Source: Gammaproteobacteria bacterium
GTDB lineage: Bacteria > Pseudomonadota > Gammaproteobacteria > Pseudomonadales > Ketobacteraceae
NCBI GenBank assembly: GCA_013178375.1
Contig: JABLXQ010000013.1
Location: forward strand, 1 to 64,000
DNA length: 64,000 bases
Reading direction: 5' to 3'
Part shown: piece by piece, positions 10,461 to 20,785 of the stretch
Layout of the letters: each line of letters begins with the position of its first letter
Numbering within the stretch: the stretch's first letter is position 1
The notes under the pieces: generated by a model
Database searches by the model: none
Told to the model about the DNA's origin: nothing
Seen by the model: the letters and a program-made list of their open reading frames with translations, nothing else
Position numbers and translations under genes: made by a program

Positions 10461-10577
10461 ATGAAAGTGCAAGCGTCTGTCAAAAAGGTTTGTCGCAACT
10501 GCAAGATTGTGCGTCGCAAAGGTTCGGTGCGGGTTATCTGCAGCGTTGAGCCGCGCCACAAGCAGCGTCAAGGTTGA
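10461..10577 (+). CDS. rpmJ: 50S ribosomal protein L36, zinc-binding form
   Basis: A 38-codon gene, complete from ATG 10461 (after TTGGAG) to TGA 10575-10577. The protein begins [15 protein letters not shown]. It keeps C11, C14, C27 and H33, the CXXC-C-H zinc ligands of the C-plus form. L36 is the smallest 50S protein and stabilises 23S rRNA near the L7/L12 stalk base. As in E. coli it closes the spc operon, directly after secY. The presence of a zinc-dependent L36 together with zinc-free S14 is an ordinary combination. Confidence 0.96.
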   Translation: MKVQASVKKVCRNCKIVRRKGSVRVICSVEPRHKQRQG

Positions 10578-10610
10578 TTGGTATATCGTGAAAGGAAAGA
10601 ATCAAGTTTG

Positions 10611-10639
10611 TTGATTTTTGAAGGATCTATCGCTATCCT
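10611..10639 (+). promoter_or_regulatory. Candidate sigma-70 promoter for the alpha operon
   Basis: TTGATT at 10611-10616 and TATCCT at 10634-10639 are separated by 17 bases in the 119-base gap between rpmJ and rpsM, the longest gap inside the ribosomal cluster. The position fits a separate alpha-operon promoter. The same bases also form an AAGGAT / ATCCTT inverted repeat (10621-10640) that has no U-run after it, so I do not read it as a terminator. Motif match only. Confidence 0.45.
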
Positions 10640-10696
10640 TTGCGCCCTTTCGCGACTGAACAAATTTAGCAAGCCCGAGAGAATGGAGTAAGTTGA

Positions 10697-11053
10697 ATGG
10701 CCCGTATCGCTGGCGTCAATATTCCTGATAACAAACATGCTGTTATCTCGCTGACGTACATTTTCGGAATCGGTCGTACTACCGCCCGCGCTATCTGCGC
10801 GGCAGTGGGAATCGAGCCTTCCACCAAAATTCGTGAACTGTCGGAAGAGCAGTTGGACACCGTGCGTAATGAGGTTGCCAATTATCCCACAGAGGGTGAC
10901 CTGCGCCGGGAAGTCTCCATGAACGTCAAGCGGTTGATGGATCTGGGCTGCTACCGCGGTCTGCGGCATCGGCGGGGGCTGCCAGTGCGTGGCCAGCGCA
11001 CGAAAACCAACGCGCGTACTCGTAAGGGCCCGCGTAAACAAGTTCGTAAGTAA
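10697..11053 (+). CDS. rpsM: 30S ribosomal protein S13
   Basis: A 118-residue S13 starting [19 protein letters not shown], with the helix-hairpin-helix part [16 protein letters not shown] and the basic C-terminal tail [21 protein letters not shown]13 forms bridges between the 30S head and the 50S subunit and touches the P-site tRNA with its tail. A TGGAGTAAG ribosome site precedes the ATG. First gene of the alpha operon. Confidence 0.98.
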   Translation: MARIAGVNIPDNKHAVISLTYIFGIGRTTARAICAAVGIEPSTKIRELSEEQLDTVRNEVANYPTEGDLRREVSMNVKRLMDLGCYRGLRHRRGLPVRGQRTKTNARTRKGPRKQVRK

Positions 11054-11078
11054 AGCGTAACGTTCGGGAAATATTCAG

Positions 11079-11474
11079 ATGGCGAAGGCTAAAGCGACAG
11101 CGCGTACGCGTAAGAAAGTCAAAAAGTCAGTTGTAGACGGCGTAGCGCATATCCATGCTTCTTTTAACAACACCATTATCACGTTGACTGATCGGCAGGG
11201 TAACACTCTGTCCTGGGCAACATCTGGCGGCTGCGGCTTCCGTGGATCCCGGAAAAGCACTCCCTTCGCAGCCCAGGTTGCGGCGGAAAAAGCAGGTCAG
11301 GCTGCGCATGAGTTTGGGTTGAAGAATCTGGATGTAATGGTGAAGGGCCCTGGTCCTGGCCGGGAATCAGCCGTTCGCGCGCTCTATGCCTGCGGTTACA
11401 AAATCAACAGTATTACTGACGTGACGCCGATTCCCCATAACGGTTGTCGCCCGCCTAAGAAACGTCGTGTTTAA
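11079..11474 (+). CDS. rpsK: 30S ribosomal protein S11
   Basis: A 131-residue S11 with [21 protein letters not shown], the [18 protein letters not shown] core and the C-terminal signature [19 protein letters not shown]11 lies on the platform of the 30S subunit near the Shine-Dalgarno helix. Twenty-five bases separate it from rpsM and 14 from rpsD. Ordinary member of the alpha operon. Confidence 0.98.
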   Translation: MAKAKATARTRKKVKKSVVDGVAHIHASFNNTIITLTDRQGNTLSWATSGGCGFRGSRKSTPFAAQVAAEKAGQAAHEFGLKNLDVMVKGPGPGRESAVRALYACGYKINSITDVTPIPHNGCRPPKKRRV

Positions 11475-11488
11475 CGGGAGTCCTATTA

Positions 11489-12109
11489 ATGGCTAGGTAT
11501 TTGGGCCCTAAGTGCAAGCTGTCTCGTCGTGAAGGTACCGATCTCGGTCTGAAGAGCGGTGTTCGTGCCCACGAAAACAAGTGTCGCTCTGAAAAAGCTC
11601 CCGGTATGCACGGTGAGCGTCGTGGCCGTCTGTCCGATTACGGCACTCAGCTGCGCGAGAAGCAGAAGGTTCGTCGTATCTACGGTATTCTGGAGCGCCA
11701 GTTCCGTAATTACTACACTGAAGCAGCCCGCCAGAAAGGCGCAACCGGTGAAAACCTGCTGCAGCTGCTGGAAGGCCGCCTCGACAACGTCGTTTACCGT
11801 ATGGGCTTCGGCGTTACTCGTGCCGAAGCTAGACAGTTGGTAGCGCACAAGGCTATTTTGGTTAATGGAAAAACTGTTAACGTCGCGTCGTACCAGGTCT
11901 CCGCAGGGGATGTGGTGGCTGTACGCGAGAAGGCCAAGAACCAGCTGCGGGTTACTGCGGCGCTGGAACTGGCCGAACAGCGTGGTTTTGCCTCCTGGAT
12001 CGAAGTGGATACCAAAAAGAAAGAAGGTGTTTTTAAGGCTGTACCGGAGCGCGCAGATCTCCCGTCCGATCTGAATGAAAACCTAATCGTCGAGCTTTAT
12101 TCCAAGTAA
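11489..12109 (+). CDS. rpsD: 30S ribosomal protein S4
   Basis: A 206-residue S4 starting [19 protein letters not shown]. Only C9 and C32 are seen in the N-terminal part, so this is the zinc-free form. The S4 RNA-binding domain covers [20 protein letters not shown] to about [16 protein letters not shown]. In E. coli S4 initiates 30S assembly and represses the alpha operon by binding a pseudoknot at its leader; I did not identify that pseudoknot here. A CGGGAG ribosome site precedes the ATG. Confidence 0.98.
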   Translation: MARYLGPKCKLSRREGTDLGLKSGVRAHENKCRSEKAPGMHGERRGRLSDYGTQLREKQKVRRIYGILERQFRNYYTEAARQKGATGENLLQLLEGRLDNVVYRMGFGVTRAEARQLVAHKAILVNGKTVNVASYQVSAGDVVAVREKAKNQLRVTAALELAEQRGFASWIEVDTKKKEGVFKAVPERADLPSDLNENLIVELYSK

Positions 12110-12134
12110 GCAATAGGTTGAGGTGGCACCCTTT

Positions 12135-13139
12135 ATGCAACGCTCTTTTAGCGACTTTTTGACCCCCAGAACCATTGGCGTACAAGAAATCAGCAGCTCT
12201 CATGCCAAAGTTACGCTCGAACCTCTCGAGCGTGGTTTCGGTCATACTCTGGGCAATGCCCTCCGTCGCATCCTTCTGTCCAGCATGCCTGGTGCGGCTG
12301 TAACTGAAGTGGAAATTGATGGTGTTGTGCATGAATACAGCACCCTCGAAGGCGTTCAGGAAGATGTTATCGACATCCTGTTGAACCTGAAAAATCTTGC
12401 AGTACGTCTGAACGAGAAGAGCGAGGCCTACCTGGTTGTATCCAAGGAAGGTCCTGGTCCGGTCACCGCTGGTGACATTCAGCTGGATCACGATGTCGAG
12501 ATCATCAACAAGGATCTGGTCATCGCGAATCTGAGTGCAGGCGCGAAGCTCAACATGAAGCTTCGGATTGAGAAGGGTCGCGGCTATCAGCCTGCTGATG
12601 CCCGTGGCGGCGAAGAGGAAACTCGCGGCGTTGGCCGTCTGCAGCTGGACGCTACCTATTCGCCTATCCGTCGTGTTGCCTATGTGGTTGAGAGCGCCCG
12701 CGTTGAACAGCGCACCGACCTCGACAAGCTGGTGATTGATCTGGAAACCAACGGCACCATCGCAGCAGAAGATGCCATTCGTCGTGCTGCCACCATTCTG
12801 CAACAGCAGCTGGCTGTGTTTGTGGACCTGGAGAAGGAAGCCGAGCCACAGAAAATTGAAGAGCGTGACGAGATCGATCCGATCCTGCTGCGCCCAGTAG
12901 ATGATCTGGAGTTGACTGTTCGTTCTGCCAACTGCCTGAAAGCCGAAAACGTGTATTACATCGGTGATTTGGTTCAGCGTACCGAGGTGGAGCTGTTGAA
13001 GACTCCAAACCTGGGCAAAAAATCGCTGACCGAAATCAAGGACGTGCTGGCGTCGAAAGGGCTCTCGCTGGGAATGCGCTTGGAAAACTGGCCGCCCGGA
13101 AGTCTGCGCGACGACGATCGCGTACTGAAGAAGCGTTAA
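12135..13139 (+). CDS. rpoA: DNA-directed RNA polymerase subunit alpha
   Basis: A 334-residue alpha subunit. The N-terminal assembly domain has [20 protein letters not shown] and the C-terminal domain has [20 protein letters not shown] then [19 protein letters not shown], which includes the arginine that contacts UP elements (R265 in E. coli). ATG 12135 (MQRSFSDFL) is chosen over the in-frame GTG at 12123, because GAGGTGG at 12119-12125 is then the ribosome site and relatives begin at this point. It is the fourth gene of the alpha operon; rplQ follows after 51 bases. Confidence 0.98.
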   Translation: MQRSFSDFLTPRTIGVQEISSSHAKVTLEPLERGFGHTLGNALRRILLSSMPGAAVTEVEIDGVVHEYSTLEGVQEDVIDILLNLKNLAVRLNEKSEAYLVVSKEGPGPVTAGDIQLDHDVEIINKDLVIANLSAGAKLNMKLRIEKGRGYQPADARGGEEETRGVGRLQLDATYSPIRRVAYVVESARVEQRTDLDKLVIDLETNGTIAAEDAIRRAATILQQQLAVFVDLEKEAEPQKIEERDEIDPILLRPVDDLELTVRSANCLKAENVYYIGDLVQRTEVELLKTPNLGKKSLTEIKDVLASKGLSLGMRLENWPPGSLRDDDRVLKKR

Positions 13140-13190
13140 TTTCATCTTTCTGTCCCACGGGACAGACGTTAGTTGTAAAGGAAAAGAGCA

Positions 13191-13583
13191 ATGCGTCACC
13201 GTAAAAGTGGTCGTAAATTCAGTCGTACAAGCAGCCATCGTCATGCAATGTTCCGTAACATGGCCGTGTCGCTGGTTGAACATGAGTTGATCAAAACTAC
13301 GCTGCCCAAGGCAAAAGAGCTGCGTCGTCATGCCGAGCCGCTGATAACTCTGGCTAAGATCGACAGCGTTGCGAATCGTCGTCTGGCGTTCAACCGTACC
13401 CGCAGCAAGTCGGCTGTTGGCAAGCTGTTCACCGATCTCGGTCCCCGTTACAAGGAGCGTCCCGGAGGCTACATCCGCATCATGAAGTGCGGCTTCCGCC
13501 CTGGTGACAAGGCGCCAATGGCGTATGTCGAGCTGGTGGATCGCGTTGTAAAAGGTGCTGCTGTCGAAATCGACGACGAATAA
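13191..13583 (+). CDS. rplQ: 50S ribosomal protein L17
   Basis: A 130-residue L17 starting [17 protein letters not shown], with the [25 protein letters not shown] core and a C-terminal [21 protein letters not shown]17 lies near the tunnel exit on the solvent side of the 50S subunit. GTAAAGGAAAAG precedes the ATG. It is the last gene of the alpha operon and is followed by a strong terminator. Confidence 0.98.
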   Translation: MRHRKSGRKFSRTSSHRHAMFRNMAVSLVEHELIKTTLPKAKELRRHAEPLITLAKIDSVANRRLAFNRTRSKSAVGKLFTDLGPRYKERPGGYIRIMKCGFRPGDKAPMAYVELVDRVVKGAAVEIDDE

Positions 13584-13604
13584 GTGCTGTGTTGACGAAA
13601 CTTT

Positions 13605-13630
13605 AAAAGCCGGCCTGCCCGGCTTTTTTT
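13605..13630 (+). terminator. Rho-independent terminator of the alpha operon
   Basis: AAAGCCGG (13606-13613) pairs with CCGGCTTT (13619-13626) across a five-base loop, and the T-run continues to 13630. It lies 22 bases after the rplQ stop. A second, weaker inverted repeat AGGCGTC / GACGCCT at 13743-13780 lies between this terminator and the end of uvrA; its role is unclear. Confidence 0.9.
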
Positions 13631-13824
13631 GTGCCCGAAATTTCCGCATGCAGTTTTTTGACTCCACAGACATCAGCTTGTCAGGTTGCGGTTTGGCGAA
13701 TCTTCAATTGTCCGGCTGAACCCCTTTGATTGGGATATCGTTAGGCGTCCTCTCCCGGGCGCGATAATGGGCAGACGCCTGTCTTTTCCCGACGGTGGCC
13801 AGCGTTGATTCGGTAAAGGCGTGG

Positions 13825-16653
<2,829 letters not shown>

Positions 16654-16738
16654 GCGTGTTTCCCCCTGCAAAGGCAAACCGCAAAGTATAAAGACTCGGG
16701 ATGGCAGCGACTAGGTTGAATCGTGGTATGAATTAATG

Positions 16739-16767
16739 GTCATAGAGGTTGCTTCGAGCCGGGTCAA
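16739..16767 (-). promoter_or_regulatory. Candidate sigma-70 promoter of uvrA
   Basis: On the minus strand TTGACC (16767-16762) and TATGAC (16744-16739) are separated by 17 bases, about 85 bases ahead of the uvrA start. The -35 matches consensus at five of six positions and the -10 at four. It nearly abuts the plus-strand candidate promoter of the transporter gene, so the two promoters are divergent and tightly packed. Confidence 0.5.
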
Positions 16768-16772
16768 CAAAA

Positions 16773-16781
16773 TGCTACTAT
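16773..16781 (+). promoter_or_regulatory. Candidate extended -10 promoter of the MFS gene
   Basis: TGCTACTAT at 16773-16781 is an extended -10 element (TG-N-TACTAT). No good -35 lies 17 bases upstream. It is 39 bases ahead of the chosen start of the transporter gene at 16821. Pattern match only. Confidence 0.35.
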
Positions 16782-16820
16782 CCGTCCCCACTTCAATCTT
16801 TGGTTGAGAAGCCACACTGC

Positions 16821-18176
16821 ATGAATGCTCTGGAAGCCCGCGCCACCTGGTCCCTGGCAAGCCTGTTCGTGTTCCGTATGCTGGGACTGTTCATGGTGCT
16901 GCCGGTGTTTGCCCTCTACGGGCAGGATCTGGCGGGGGCGACGCCATTTCTGCTGGGTCTGGCCCTTGGTGCCTATGGTCTGAGCCAGGCGCTGCTGCAG
17001 GTACCGTTCGGTTATCTGTCGGACCGGGTTGGCCGCAAGCCGGTGATTCTGGTTGGGCTGGTGCTGTTTTGTGTGGGCAGCGTGGTGGCAGCCCTTTCGA
17101 CAACGATAACCGGAGTGATCATCGGGCGCATTTTGCAGGGAACCGGCGCCATTGCCGGCCCGGTGATGGCGTTGCTGTCGGACGTCACCCGTGAGGATCA
17201 GCGCACCAAGGCCATGGCAATGGTGGGGGCAAGTATCGGCCTGTCGTTTTCACTGGCGCTGATTGCCGGGCCGATGATCGCCGGCTGGTTCAACCTCGGT
17301 GGCGTGTTCTGGCTGACAGCGGGTCTGGCCGTGGTGGGAATGGCATTGACCCTGTGGGTGGTGCCCAGTCCTGCCCATCCCCCGGCGCGTGATCAGCGTC
17401 CCGCCGCAGCGCAATTCCGCGTGGTTCTGGGCCAGGTTGAACTGCTGCGCCTCAATCTGGGCGTGTTTCTGCTGCATATGAGCATGACCTCGCTGTTTGT
17501 TGTCCTGCCCATGTTGCTGGTGGAGCGGGCCCATGTGGAAAAATCCGCTCATTGGCAGATTTATTTGCCAATTCTTTTCGTGTCGTTTGTCTTGATGTTA
17601 CCGCTGATGATTGCGGCGGAGCGCAAGCGCAAGGTCAAGCAGGTGTTCCTGACCGCTATCGTCCTGCTGGTGACAGCATTGTTGATGCTGGCCAACTGGC
17701 ATGATTCACTGCTGGCCATTGTGGCGGGACTGCTGGTGTACTTCTGGGCCTTCAACCTGCTGGAAGCCATGCTGCCATCCCTGGTGAGTAAGGTGGCAAC
17801 GCCGGCGCTGAAAGGCACTTCCATGGGCGTGTATTCCACGACCCAGTTTTTGGGCGCCTTTGCCGGTGGTGCAGGGGGTGGCTACCTCCTCGGCGCCTAT
17901 GGTGTTGGGGCGGTGTTTGGCCTGGCGGCGGGCCTGGTGGCGTTGTGGTTCCTTGCAGCGGCCGGCATGAAGCAGCCGCGCAAGTTGCAGGACTATACAC
18001 TGCCGCTGGGTAGCATCGATGCGGCTGAATCCGCCTCGCTTGCCCGGCGTTTGCTGGGCGTCAGCGGAGTCGAAGATGCCGTGGTAATTCCGCACGAAAG
18101 AGCCGCCTATTTAAAAGTGGACAACCAGTGTCTGGATAAAGAACAATTACGGGAAGTGGCTGCGGCCGCCCATTAA
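16821..18176 (+). CDS. MFS transporter, YajR type with C-terminal YAM-like domain
   Basis: A 451-residue major facilitator superfamily protein of the inner membrane. About 12 hydrophobic segments are visible, and motif A appears as GYLSDRVGRKPVIL after the second. After the last membrane segment comes a soluble tail of about 60 residues (from LGSIDAAESASLARRLLGV to the end) resembling the ferredoxin-like YAM domain of E. coli YajR. The substrate is unknown. I chose ATG 16821 (MNALEARATW) because the frame upstream is not membrane-like and relatives start here. It lies between uvrA and ssb, an arrangement known from Pseudomonas; in E. coli uvrA and ssb are direct neighbours. Confidence 0.88.
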   Translation: MNALEARATWSLASLFVFRMLGLFMVLPVFALYGQDLAGATPFLLGLALGAYGLSQALLQVPFGYLSDRVGRKPVILVGLVLFCVGSVVAALSTTITGVIIGRILQGTGAIAGPVMALLSDVTREDQRTKAMAMVGASIGLSFSLALIAGPMIAGWFNLGGVFWLTAGLAVVGMALTLWVVPSPAHPPARDQRPAAAQFRVVLGQVELLRLNLGVFLLHMSMTSLFVVLPMLLVERAHVEKSAHWQIYLPILFVSFVLMLPLMIAAERKRKVKQVFLTAIVLLVTALLMLANWHDSLLAIVAGLLVYFWAFNLLEAMLPSLVSKVATPALKGTSMGVYSTTQFLGAFAGGAGGGYLLGAYGVGAVFGLAAGLVALWFLAAAGMKQPRKLQDYTLPLGSIDAAESASLARRLLGVSGVEDAVVIPHERAAYLKVDNQCLDKEQLREVAAAAH

Positions 18177-18215
18177 ACAAGCGAAAACTAGGTCGAATGC
18201 CGACAGGAGAGGAAC

Positions 18216-18704
18216 ATGGCGCAACGTGGGGTCAACAAAGTCATTCTGGTGGGCAATCTGGGGCAGGATCCTGAGACCCGTTACCTGCCCAGCGGTGGCG
18301 CCGTGACCAATGTCACCATTGCTACCAGCGAAACCTGGAAAGACAAGAACAGCGGCCAGATGCAGGAGCGCACCGAGTGGCACCGAGTGGTGTTCTTCAA
18401 CAAGCTGGGGGAAATTGCCGGCGAATACCTGAAGAAAGGCTCCAAAGTCTATATTGAGGGCGCTCTGCGTACCCGCAAGTGGCAGGACAAGGATGGCCAT
18501 GATCGTTACACCACCGAAATTGTGGCGAACGAAATGCAGATGCTGGACAGCAAGGGAAGTTCTGGCGGCGGCAACGCCGGTGGCGGTGGTTTCGAAGGCT
18601 ACGACCAGTTGCCCGAAGCCCAGGGTGGCGGCGGTTCCAGTTATCAGAGTTCCTCGGCTCCGTCCCCCGCCGGCGCGGATTTCGAAGACGACATTCCGTT
18701 CTGA
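18216..18704 (+). CDS. ssb: Single-stranded DNA-binding protein
   Basis: A 162-residue SSB. The N-terminal OB fold covers [20 protein letters not shown] to about residue 110, with [21 protein letters not shown] inside. A flexible Gly-rich linker ([18 protein letters not shown]) leads to the acidic tip DFEDDIPF that recruits partner proteins. SSB coats single strands during replication and repair. AGGAGAGG precedes the ATG. A normal-length gammaproteobacterial SSB near uvrA. Confidence 0.98.
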   Translation: MAQRGVNKVILVGNLGQDPETRYLPSGGAVTNVTIATSETWKDKNSGQMQERTEWHRVVFFNKLGEIAGEYLKKGSKVYIEGALRTRKWQDKDGHDRYTTEIVANEMQMLDSKGSSGGGNAGGGGFEGYDQLPEAQGGGGSSYQSSSAPSPAGADFEDDIPF

Positions 18705-18844
18705 CCGGTTTGCCATTCTCTATCGTGCAGCCCTGTAACAGCAGGAGAAGTGAGCTGGCGAAATTATGCTATGCTCGCGACTTCTGCTTAAACTAATAAG
18801 AATAAGATGAAGTCAGGGAGCGGGACGATCCCCTTTAACTCTCC

Positions 18845-19591
18845 ATGAAAACCCGAAGTCTGATTCTAGTAGGACTGCTGTCCTTCGCATTTTTTGTCGT
18901 TGCCCTGTTCCCCGCGAGCCTGGTCTGGCGGCTGGCAGGCGGTGCCTTGTCTGGCCTGCCCGTGACAGTCGAGCAGGTGGGTGGCACGGTTTGGAGCGGA
19001 TTCCTGCAAACCCGGGTTCAGGCCCCTGTCCCTGGCCCTCTCCTGATTCACTGGGATCTTAAAGGACTGCGCCTGCTGATGGGCGAGCTGGCCCTGAACC
19101 TGCGTCTGGAAGGGGCCCAGTACCGTCTTGAGGGCAACGGATTCTGGGGCTTGTGGGGCAAGGGTGTGGCCGATGTGAACGGTGACGTCCAGGCTGCCCT
19201 GCTGGAACAGGTCCTGAATCAGTATGACATCAGCGCCCAGGGCGCCATCAAGGTAAACGAAATTTCGGCCAAACTTTCAGGACAGCGCGTGGTGTCTGCT
19301 GGCGGTGACATCAGCTGGAGCGGCGGACAGGTTGCGGTTCGAAGCGGATCCAGCCCACAGAACATTGATTTTCCTGGCGTGAAAGGGGAACTGGCAGCAG
19401 TGGAAGGCAATCTGATCCTGGCTGTGACGGAGACCCGCACTAACAAACCCCTGGGTGAACTGAGCTTGCTACCTGAGCAGGGGTTGGCAGGAGTGAAGGT
19501 GTTGAAGCGGGTGTTGAGTCTTGCGGGATTTGGCGGGGAGGGCGACGAAGACAAAACGCTCCTGAGCCTGCAGCAACCGCTGCCGTTCTAG
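18845..19591 (+). CDS. gspN: Type II secretion system protein N
   Basis: A 248-residue protein with one N-terminal membrane helix (LILVGLLSFAFFVVALFPAS) and a periplasmic remainder. VWRLAGGALSGLPVTVEQVGGTVWSG-type sequence and the following amphipathic beta-like region match GspN, an accessory inner-membrane component of type II secretion. The call rests on the fold pattern and on gspC and gspD following. No clear Shine-Dalgarno sequence precedes ATG 18845; a small GGGA-CGA-TCCC hairpin lies just upstream. The 140-base gap from ssb holds a TATGCT -10-like motif near 18767 but no convincing -35. Confidence 0.85.
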   Translation: MKTRSLILVGLLSFAFFVVALFPASLVWRLAGGALSGLPVTVEQVGGTVWSGFLQTRVQAPVPGPLLIHWDLKGLRLLMGELALNLRLEGAQYRLEGNGFWGLWGKGVADVNGDVQAALLEQVLNQYDISAQGAIKVNEISAKLSGQRVVSAGGDISWSGGQVAVRSGSSPQNIDFPGVKGELAAVEGNLILAVTETRTNKPLGELSLLPEQGLAGVKVLKRVLSLAGFGGEGDEDKTLLSLQQPLPF

Positions 19592-19782
19592 ACGGATTCC
19601 ATTCGCCCATTGTTAAGGATTCCGGCGAAACTGTTGCGAATGCGTACAGGCTATTCGCTCCGGTAAGGTGATCAGATAAAGTGCAAAGCATGTGTTCAAG
19701 TGCTAAAAGAGTACAAGTGCTGCATAAAGCACGCTGCATTAAAAACAGGGCTGGCCAGCAGGCCGGTGAGTAGGAGAGAGCT

Positions 19783-20751
19783 TTGGCAACCGATGCTACC
19801 CAATTGAATACGTGGGTATTACGCGCAAATGCGCTGGCCTGTGCCGGGCTGGCGGTTGCGATTGCCTATGTGCTGGTGCGAATGGTCTATCTGTTCGTGG
19901 ATACCAGTAGTGGGAATGTGCCACCTGCTGTTTACGGTACGGCCGTGTCCTCCGCCAGTTCCCAGATGATGCCGCAGCGCCGGGTTGATGCCGGTGCCAT
20001 TGCCCTGTGGCACCTGTTTGGCGAGGAAGGCGTAAAACCGGTGGCACAGGCACAGAATGAGGATGTGGTGGCTCCTCCAACCCGGCTCGCTCTGGAGCTG
20101 CAAGGAGTGTTCGTGGCGCCCAAGGAAGAGGATTCCACTGCCATGATTTCTGAATCCCGCAAGGAAAGTCAGCTGTACCGGGTCGGCAGCAAAGTGGCGG
20201 GCAGCGCCACCCTGACAGCCGTTTACGCCGACCGGGTTCTGCTCAGTATCAATGGCAAGCTGGAAGCGCTTTATTTCCCTGACAACAAGGTGGGTGGAGC
20301 CGGCCCGGGCATGGTCCGCACCGGTGGTCCCATACCGGGGGCTGCGCCCGTGCGTTCTGTCAGCGCGCGCACCGGCCGCGTTTCGGAAATGCCGCGTCCG
20401 GGAATGGGTGGCGCATCCCGGCCTGGAGGTGGCGCGATGCCGGGTGTCGAACAGGCACAGGAAGTGATCAACAGCCTGCAGGCGGAAATCAGTGCCAATC
20501 CCGATGCGGTCCTGGGCCAGTTTGGTCTGGCTACCAACAATGGTCGCGGATACAAAGTGACTGATTCCAGCAACCCGGCCTTTGCTGCGATAGGCGCCCG
20601 GCCGGGCGATGTGCTGGTGTCGGTCAACGGGCGGACCCTTGGCGATCCGCAGGTGGACGTGAACCTGATCAAGGACGTGATGGAATCCGGGTGTGCAAAG
20701 GTGGTCGGTGAACGAGACGGTCGCCAGTACAGCGCGGAAGCCTGCCCCTGA
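19783..20751 (+). CDS. gspC: Type II secretion system protein GspC with PDZ domain
   Basis: A 322-residue inner-membrane protein that links the membrane platform to the secretin. A single membrane helix lies near residues 15-37 (ACAGLAVAIAYVLVRMVYLF). The homology region follows with IALWHLFGEEG and LALELQGVFVAPKEEDSTAM, then a Gly/Pro/Arg-rich linker, then a C-terminal PDZ-like domain with AFAAIGARPGDVLVSVNGRTL. The start is TTG 19783, supported by GGAGAG at 19773-19778; the nearby ATG is in another frame. Directly followed by gspD after 34 bases. Confidence 0.93.
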   Translation: MATDATQLNTWVLRANALACAGLAVAIAYVLVRMVYLFVDTSSGNVPPAVYGTAVSSASSQMMPQRRVDAGAIALWHLFGEEGVKPVAQAQNEDVVAPPTRLALELQGVFVAPKEEDSTAMISESRKESQLYRVGSKVAGSATLTAVYADRVLLSINGKLEALYFPDNKVGGAGPGMVRTGGPIPGAAPVRSVSARTGRVSEMPRPGMGGASRPGGGAMPGVEQAQEVINSLQAEISANPDAVLGQFGLATNNGRGYKVTDSSNPAFAAIGARPGDVLVSVNGRTLGDPQVDVNLIKDVMESGCAKVVGERDGRQYSAEACP

Positions 20752-20785
20752 CAATTCGGAATACCGTAATTCTGGAAGAATAAAA

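Noticed and set aside
10621..10640. AAGGAT / ATCCTT inverted repeat as a terminator between rpmJ and rpsM
   Set aside because: Short stem with no T-run after it; a promoter reading fits better.
1..13630. Unusual gene order or insertion in the ribosomal cluster
   Set aside because: Every gene and overlap follows the common S10-spc-alpha order; nothing extra was found.
12033..13673. Long minus-strand frame (546 codons) opposite rpoA and rplQ
   Set aside because: It covers two unmistakable genes on the other strand and has no recognisable motif; a shadow of GC-biased codon use.
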